Assembly: GCA_023135995.1 (NCBI GenBank)
Contig: JAGLRY010000399.1
Location: forward strand, 1 to 6,589
Length of the DNA: 6,589 nt
DNA from: Candidatus Aminicenantota bacterium
GTDB lineage: Bacteria > Acidobacteriota > Aminicenantia > Aminicenantales > Aminicenantaceae
Direction of reading: 5' to 3'
Positions 1 through 3,848 of the stretch are shown in pieces. A program made the translations under genes and the position numbers. Numbering within the stretch: the stretch's first letter is position 1; each line of letters begins with the position of its first letter. A model generated the notes under the pieces. That model was not told the DNA's origin and did no database searches. It saw only the letters and a program-made list of their open reading frames with translations.

Positions 1-198
1 AAGTTTCCTCGCTGGGGAAACTGAGTATGTTTTAGATATCACACAATCTGATCAATCGGAATAACATCAACACGGATTCGGAAATGCAAACCTGCGATCT
101 CAAGGTTTTGACTTTATTGTGGAGTGGTATCAATGTATATTTGAGTTTCATGAAGGAGGCTTAAATGAAGAAATCTTCTGTTTTTATCGGAGCGGTCA
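1..198. other. Leading stretch without a convincing complete gene
   Basis: No long open frame with a credible protein occupies this stretch. A perfect 7-bp inverted repeat (2-8 with 16-22, 7-base loop) lies at the very edge and could be the end of a terminator for an upstream plus-strand gene, but the following bases are not a clear T-run. Plus-strand frame 2 is open from the edge to a TAA at 62-64 (19 or 20 codons) and might be the tail of a gene entering from the left; there is too little to judge. A TTGACT hexamer at 108-113 has no good -10 at the right distance. The stretch ends with a strong ribosome site and a short stub, described separately. Confidence 0.4.
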
Positions 199-215
199 TC
201 ATTTATGAAGAATGA
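165..215 (+). pseudogene. Possible truncated start of an exported-protein gene (16 codons)
   Basis: A strong Shine-Dalgarno motif, AAGGAGG (153-159), is followed five bases later by ATG at 165. The frame reads MKKSSVFIGAVIIYEE and stops with TGA at 213-215. Two lysines followed by a hydrophobic run look like the opening of a signal peptide that ends too soon. The stub runs convergently into the 3' end of the minus-strand ankyrin gene and overlaps its last 17 bases. It may be the remnant of a gene whose body was lost when the neighbouring segment arrived, a tiny peptide gene, or chance. The ribosome site is the strongest argument; no family is recognised. Confidence 0.22.
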
Positions 216-1812
216 ATGAATCTCCCTTGTTTTCGGCACACACAAACTTGGATTTGAAATTTTGGTCGGCCGCTTCCTCAGCAAAGCTGCGGTAGAAATA
301 TTCGTCCCCACTGGCGTGCATCGGGAACACGGCTTTGGGTTGTAACTTCACGAGAGTATAATACACGCCTGTTTTCACGGCTTCTGTATCTCTGAATCCA
401 CATCCTTTGATAGATATGAAGGCCATGTCTGGAAATTGCCCCATCCCAGCCAGATAGTCGATCTCATCTGAAAAGGATTTTTCCAGCTCTTTTGTCCTGT
501 TCGCGTGATCTCCGGTATGAAGAATAACAAGACCATCAGTTTGAACGAGGAATCCCACGCCAGCATCTGTAGAGGCGATGGTTCTGATTGTCATTCCATC
601 GACGACTTTATCTTCTCTGGGATTCATGATCTGAACATAATCCGGAGTCTCCTTTGGCTTAAATCCGAATATGTACTCGATATCTTGGAGGGAGTTTTTC
701 CATTCATAGATAGCAGGGGTGAAGTGATCAATATGTTCGTGTGTGACAAAAACATAGACATTCTGGCTCTTGATCTCTTCTGGGAGTATGTGCCCGTTCA
801 ATAAGGAAGCCATATCGGCCCTGCGTTCATCCTCCATGTAATCAAAGATCAACAACCTGTTCGTGGTCTTTACAGCCCAGCCGGCATTTCCTAGATACAA
901 AATAGCTGCTTCACCATCTTCGAGGGTTCTCTTGAGAAATGGAGGCCTCGAGTTGTATTCTTCAGGAAGAGTGATATCTGCACCATGTGTTTTTAGTAGA
1001 CCAGCAATTCTTTTGTGTCCATACCTTTTCGCATACTGAAGGGCTGTTTTTCCGGACTTATCACTGGCGTCGATATCTACTCCATTATCGACAAGAAGTT
1101 CGACGATGTCTGTATAGCCTTTGAGTGTTGCCAAATGAAGAAGATTACGTCCCGATTCCTCGAGCTTGCCTTGTGTTTGTGCCCCATGGGAGAGCAGCCA
1201 TTCAACGATCTCGGTTTTTCCTTGTCGGATCCCAAAATATAATGGGGTTTCCCCACGATCGGATTTCGTATTCACATCCGCTCCTCGAGCAATAAGAATA
1301 TTCAGCGCATTTTTGTTGCCCAATGCTGCGGCGCCTTGCATCAGCGTAACTCCGCCCTCGTACCTTTCATTCACATTCTGGCCACTGTCGAGAATCGGCT
1401 CGATTAGATCCTCGGGTCCGAAGAAGAACGCATAAATGATGGCATTTGCTCCTTCTTTACTCTTGATCTTTACATCGGCTCCCATTTCTATCAGCATGTG
1501 GGCTAGGTTTGGTTTTTTGAGTATAATGGCGTTGAGCAAAGGTGTTCTCCCTTCTTTGTCCAGAGCATCGATGTTTGCTCCTTCTCGAATGAGATATTCT
1601 ACCAGCTTTTTGTGGCCGCCCATAACAGCGACATGAAGGGGAGTCCTTCCATCTTCTGTCTTTGAGTTGAGCACTGACGGATCTTTAGCGATCAGATTTT
1701 GAGTTTTTGAGAGATCTCCTTGCTGCACCGCTTCATGGATGTCGTCCGCTCCGGCAAACATCACAAACAATAAGACGATCAACAGGATAAGTAGAATGAC
1801 TTTTTTTTCCAT
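199..1812 (-). CDS. Exported ankyrin-repeat protein with C-terminal metallo-beta-lactamase-fold domain
   Basis: This 537-residue protein begins with a signal peptide: Lys3-Lys4, a hydrophobic core at about 5-19, and a plausible signal peptidase I site after A-G-A (20-22). The mature protein should therefore act in the periplasm or outside the cell. Residues 24-286 hold about eight ankyrin repeats of 32-34 residues, with recurrent 'G-x-T-P-L-H' and 'L-L-x-x-G-A-x-x-N/D' signatures (clearest at 55-87, 154-186 and 221-253). Residues 297-537 are a metallo-beta-lactamase fold of the UlaG-like type: beta-strand Asp324, metal motif H358-E-H-I-D362-H363, T-G-D435 and H499 in P-M-H. The usual third-motif His is not obvious; the matching stretch reads S-T-D-A-G-V (414-419). 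The first metal motif is intact, so some hydrolase activity is likely, but the substrate is unknown. The ankyrins probably bind a protein partner. The ATG at 1812 is preceded by an ideal ribosome site. The gene diverges from a two-component operon and shares its control region. Confidence 0.93.
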   Translation of the reverse strand: MEKKVILLILLIVLLFVMFAGADDIHEAVQQGDLSKTQNLIAKDPSVLNSKTEDGRTPLHVAVMGGHKKLVEYLIREGANIDALDKEGRTPLLNAIILKKPNLAHMLIEMGADVKIKSKEGANAIIYAFFFGPEDLIEPILDSGQNVNERYEGGVTLMQGAAALGNKNALNILIARGADVNTKSDRGETPLYFGIRQGKTEIVEWLLSHGAQTQGKLEESGRNLLHLATLKGYTDIVELLVDNGVDIDASDKSGKTALQYAKRYGHKRIAGLLKTHGADITLPEEYNSRPPFLKRTLEDGEAAILYLGNAGWAVKTTNRLLIFDYMEDERRADMASLLNGHILPEEIKSQNVYVFVTHEHIDHFTPAIYEWKNSLQDIEYIFGFKPKETPDYVQIMNPREDKVVDGMTIRTIASTDAGVGFLVQTDGLVILHTGDHANRTKELEKSFSDEIDYLAGMGQFPDMAFISIKGCGFRDTEAVKTGVYYTLVKLQPKAVFPMHASGDEYFYRSFAEEAADQNFKSKFVCAENKGDSFILHK

Positions 1813-1820
1813 TTTGCTTA

Positions 1821-1829
1821 CCTCCTTTT
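1821..1829 (-). promoter_or_regulatory. Strong ribosome binding site of the ankyrin/hydrolase gene
   Basis: Read on the minus strand this is AAAAGGAGG, ending eight bases before the ATG at 1812-1810. It is a near-perfect complement to the 16S rRNA tail and fixes the start codon. Confidence 0.85.
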
Positions 1830-1832
1830 GTT

Positions 1833-1846
1833 TGTTTTTAAAAACA
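1833..1846. promoter_or_regulatory. 14-bp perfect palindrome in the ankyrin gene leader
   Basis: TGTTTTTAAAAACA is self-complementary along its whole length. It lies between the predicted transcription start (near 1863) and the ribosome site of the minus-strand ankyrin gene. Its position just downstream of a promoter suits a repressor operator, but an AT-rich palindrome can arise by chance and no protein is known to bind it. With no loop it would not make a useful RNA hairpin. Confidence 0.3.
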
Positions 1847-1869
1847 TGCTATACATCTTGTTTGCCCAC

Positions 1870-1897
1870 ATTATAGGGTTCTTGGATACGGGTACAA
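1870..1897 (-). promoter_or_regulatory. Sigma-70-like promoter of the ankyrin/hydrolase gene
   Basis: On the minus strand there is a perfect TATAAT -10 box (1875-1870), 16 bp downstream of a weak -35, TTGTAC (1897-1892). The predicted transcription start is near 1863, giving a leader of about 50 bases with the palindrome and the ribosome site. A perfect -10 with a poor -35 is the pattern expected of a promoter that needs an activator. The 21-bp repeats begin about seven bases upstream of the -35, where an activator would sit. Confidence 0.55.
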
Positions 1898-1903
1898 CAA
1901 GAA

Positions 1904-1959
1904 ATGGATGAATCCCCACAGATAATGGATGAACCTCCCAAAACTCTGGATGACTCACC
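1904..1959 (+). repeat. Three direct repeats at exact 21-bp period, likely response-regulator operator
   Basis: Three copies start at 1904, 1925 and 1946. All three share TGGATGA, two free bases, C, one free base, then CC; ten positions in a 13-base core (1905-1917, 1926-1938, 1947-1959) are identical. The first two copies also share the leading A. Seven to eight variable bases separate the cores. A period of 21 bp puts every copy on the same face of the helix, two turns apart, which is the known arrangement of LytTR-family binding sites such as those of AgrA. The array lies between the divergent ankyrin/hydrolase gene and the LytTR two-component operon. A weaker TGGAT at 1883-1887 lies one base out of phase. 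Because 21 is a multiple of three the copies also read in one frame as a peptide repeat, a less likely explanation. Confidence 0.65.
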
Positions 1960-1990
1960 TTGCATTGCGCAGGGATTTGGATTTAAATAT

Positions 1991-1996
1991 AGAGGA
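1991..1996 (+). promoter_or_regulatory. Ribosome site that decides the TTG start of the histidine kinase
   Basis: AGAGGA lies eight bases before the TTG at 2005 but 17 bases before the in-frame ATG at 2014. The spacing favours TTG as the start, unless the weak GACG at 2007-2010 is enough for the ATG. Confidence 0.5.
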
Positions 1997-2004
1997 TAGA
2001 AATT

Positions 2005-3018
2005 TTGACGAAAATGAAAAAACTGGGTCAGATATTTACTTCTCGCATTGCATACCATATGTACTTCTGGATTTTCTTCTTCGGTTTGATATTTTTATCA
2101 TCCGGAGCAAAGGAAGAGTCTCTAACCGTACGAGTGGTCCAAAATTTGGAATATATCGCATTTCTGATTGTGCCTGTTTATTTTCATTTTCTCATCCTCG
2201 ATCGATTTTTTTACAAGAAAAAGTATGCGTTGTATGTTGTGTTTTTAGTCGCGATACTGTTTGGCTGGGGTTATCTTGTGGACAGATTTTTCTACCAACG
2301 TCACATGGAAAAGAGCAGCCTGGTCAGCGCGATAGTGATGATCTTTTTTATGCTGTTGATCACCACATCTTTTAAAGTATTGGCGGATAGCGTTAAGCAG
2401 AGATTCCTTATGCAGCAGATCGAAGCCAAGCAGGTCCAGACAGAGCTCCGTCTTCTCAAGGCGCAGATCAATCCTCACTTTCTGTTTAACACTCTGAACA
2501 ACCTGTTCGGGATGGCGCGGAAGCAAGATCCCCAAACGGCTGATAGTATTGCGGGATTGTCACATCTCATGCGGTACATGATCTATGAAAGCAATGTGGA
2601 GTTGATCAGCCTGGAGAAAGAAATTCAACAGATCAATCGACTCATCGAATTGCAAAAACTCCGGTTTACTAAAGATGATGATGTCCAGATAGATTTTGCG
2701 ATCGATGGGGAGGCTGCGAACGCTCAAATCCCTCCGATGCTTTTAATCCCTTTTGTGGAGAATGCCTTTAAACACGGAATCAGTCTTGCTACTCCATCAT
2801 TTGTTCGGATCCACCTGAATGTAGATGAGGATAAGCTGGAATTTTCGGTCAGCAACAGCAAACATTCAAGGTCCGAAAATAAAGAGGAAGAAGGACTGGG
2901 GATCGGGCTCCAGAACGTTAACCGCCGGCTCGAGCTTCTCTATCCAGGAAAACACGAGTTGGCGATTAGCGATGGAGAGAAGGTGTTTGAAGTTCGCCTT
3001 GTACTCAGGAATGTCTGA
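2005..3018 (+). CDS. LytS/YehU-type membrane sensor histidine kinase
   Basis: This is a sensor kinase of the His_kinase (LytS/YehU) family that should phosphorylate the response regulator encoded immediately downstream. The N-terminal third contains four predicted membrane helices (about 15-33, 50-66, 75-93 and 105-121) with only short loops, so it has no large sensor domain outside the cell; the signal is probably perceived in or at the membrane. A helical linker (about 127-152) leads to the H-box Q-I-N-P-H158-F-L-F-N-T-L-N. The ATP-binding part has the N-box P-F-V-E-N253-A-F-K-H-G and the glycine-rich G-L-G-I-G-L-x-N (297-304). All catalytic motifs are intact and 337 residues is normal for the family. 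The start is taken as TTG 2005 on ribosome-site spacing; ATG 2014 would give 334 residues. The stop codon directly abuts the regulator's ATG, so the two genes are surely one operon. Confidence 0.95.
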   Translation: MTKMKKLGQIFTSRIAYHMYFWIFFFGLIFLSSGAKEESLTVRVVQNLEYIAFLIVPVYFHFLILDRFFYKKKYALYVVFLVAILFGWGYLVDRFFYQRHMEKSSLVSAIVMIFFMLLITTSFKVLADSVKQRFLMQQIEAKQVQTELRLLKAQINPHFLFNTLNNLFGMARKQDPQTADSIAGLSHLMRYMIYESNVELISLEKEIQQINRLIELQKLRFTKDDDVQIDFAIDGEAANAQIPPMLLIPFVENAFKHGISLATPSFVRIHLNVDEDKLEFSVSNSKHSRSENKEEEGLGIGLQNVNRRLELLYPGKHELAISDGEKVFEVRLVLRNV

Positions 3019-3735
3019 ATGAAAACGGTTATGAAGTGCCTGGCCATCGATGACGAGCCTGTGGCATTGGATATTCTCGAGGATTACATCGCAAAAGTTC
3101 CTTTTTTGGAGTGTGCAGGTGTCTTTAGGGATCCTTTAAAGGCACTGGATTATCTCCGGAAAAACAGCGTTGACTTGATCTTTCTGGACATCAATATGCC
3201 TGATTTGACAGGAATTCAATTTTTAAAAACACTAAAGGAGTCGCCGCTTGTCATTTTTACGACTGCTTACTCTGAGTATGCTCTGGAAAGCTATGACTAT
3301 GATGCTGTGGATTATCTTTTGAAGCCCATAGAGTTCGAACGATTTGTCAAAGCTTCGAATAAAGCCTGTGAGATGTTTCAGATTAAGGCTCAAGGGATGT
3401 CTGCATCTGTTGGTGAAAGAGAGCATATATTCATAAAAAGCGGGACACACTACCATAAAGTCAAAATCAAGGATATCTATTATATTAAGGGCACAGGGAA
3501 TTATGTGACTTTTGTTATGGATCAGAAAGAGGTCCTCTCACTCTTGACCATGATGAAGGTTCTGGAAATCCTCCCCCCGAGCATTTTCTATCGCATCCAC
3601 AAATCCTATATCATCAACTCTCTTCATGTAGACCTCATCGAGAATGAGGAAGTCAGGATCCGGGGCGAGAGGTTCCCGATCGGAGATAGCTATCGCGAAG
3701 ACTTCTTCAAAGCCATAAAACGGCATAACCCCTGA
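3019..3735 (+). CDS. LytTR-family response regulator
   Basis: This 238-residue transcription factor is the partner of the upstream kinase. Residues 5-120 are a receiver domain: acidic pair Asp11-Asp12, phosphoacceptor Asp57 in L-D-I-N-M-P, Thr81, and Lys102 in L-K-P. Residues about 135-235 are a LytTR DNA-binding domain, shown by 'K-x-I-Y-Y-I-K-G-x-G-N-Y' (151-162) and 'R-I-H-K-S-Y-I-I-N' (192-200). LytTR domains bind direct repeats spaced by about two helical turns, which matches the repeats at 1904-1959. The start at 3019 follows the kinase stop with no gap and has AGGA (3007-3010) eight bases upstream; a second in-frame ATG at 3031 (M-K-C-L-A-I-D-D) also matches a common family start, so the true N-terminus could be four residues shorter. 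Both functional domains look complete. Self-regulation and control of the divergent ankyrin/hydrolase gene are inferred from the repeats. Confidence 0.95.
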   Translation: MKTVMKCLAIDDEPVALDILEDYIAKVPFLECAGVFRDPLKALDYLRKNSVDLIFLDINMPDLTGIQFLKTLKESPLVIFTTAYSEYALESYDYDAVDYLLKPIEFERFVKASNKACEMFQIKAQGMSASVGEREHIFIKSGTHYHKVKIKDIYYIKGTGNYVTFVMDQKEVLSLLTMMKVLEILPPSIFYRIHKSYIINSLHVDLIENEEVRIRGERFPIGDSYREDFFKAIKRHNP

Positions 3736-3737
3736 CA

Positions 3738-3751
3738 AAACCTTTCGGTTT
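3738..3751 (+). terminator. Weak hairpin after the two-component operon
   Basis: AAACC (3738-3742) pairs with GGTTT (3747-3751) around a four-base loop, three bases after the regulator's stop codon. The stem is short and no T-run follows, so it is at best a weak or factor-assisted terminator. It overlaps the -35 box of the next promoter by two bases. Confidence 0.2.
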
Positions 3752-3778
3752 GACACTCTTCCGCTAAAGCATTATCTT
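3750..3778 (+). promoter_or_regulatory. Sigma-70-like promoter of the Ser/Thr kinase gene
   Basis: A perfect TTGACA (3750-3755) is followed after the ideal 17 bp by TATCTT (3773-3778, four of six matching the consensus). Transcription would start near 3785, leaving a leader of about 64 bases before the ATG at 3849. The promoter implies that the kinase gene can be expressed independently of the two-component operon. Confidence 0.6.
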
Positions 3779-3797
3779 ATACAAGCCTGTACAGTAC

Positions 3798-3832
3798 CCA
3801 GGACAAATTTATACGATCCTAGACAAATAAAT
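3798..3832 (+). repeat. Imperfect 15-bp direct repeat pair in the Ser/Thr kinase leader
   Basis: CCAGGACAAATTTAT (3798-3812) and CCTAGACAAATAAAT (3818-3832) agree at 11 of 15 positions and start 20 bp apart, close to two helical turns. They lie downstream of the predicted start of transcription, a position suited to a repressor or an RNA-level control site. The motif is unrelated to that of the 1904-1959 array. An 8-bp palindrome, CTGTACAG (3787-3794), lies just upstream. Confidence 0.35.
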
Positions 3833-3848
3833 CAGAGAGTTGTGACGA

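Noticed and set aside
2..61. Plus-strand frame open from the window edge as the tail of an upstream gene
   Set aside because: About twenty codons with no recognisable motif; two other frames are almost as open, so it cannot be supported.
167..185. GAAG/CTTC hairpin followed by TGTTTTT as a terminator
   Set aside because: The stem is only four pairs and sits within the stub reading frame just after a strong ribosome site.
1921..1926. GATAAT as a -10 box for the two-component operon
   Set aside because: No -35 lies at a usable distance. It remains possible only as an activator-dependent promoter, and it lies inside the repeats.
1960..1989. TTGCAT-18-TAAATA promoter for the histidine kinase, next to the third repeat
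   Set aside because: The predicted start (near 1996) would remove the AGAGGA ribosome site at 1991-1996, and both boxes are poor. The real start is probably further upstream.
1929..2375. 148-codon plus-strand open frame over the intergenic region and the start of the histidine kinase
   Set aside because: It overlaps the clear kinase gene in another frame, has no ribosome site and shows no recognisable domain.
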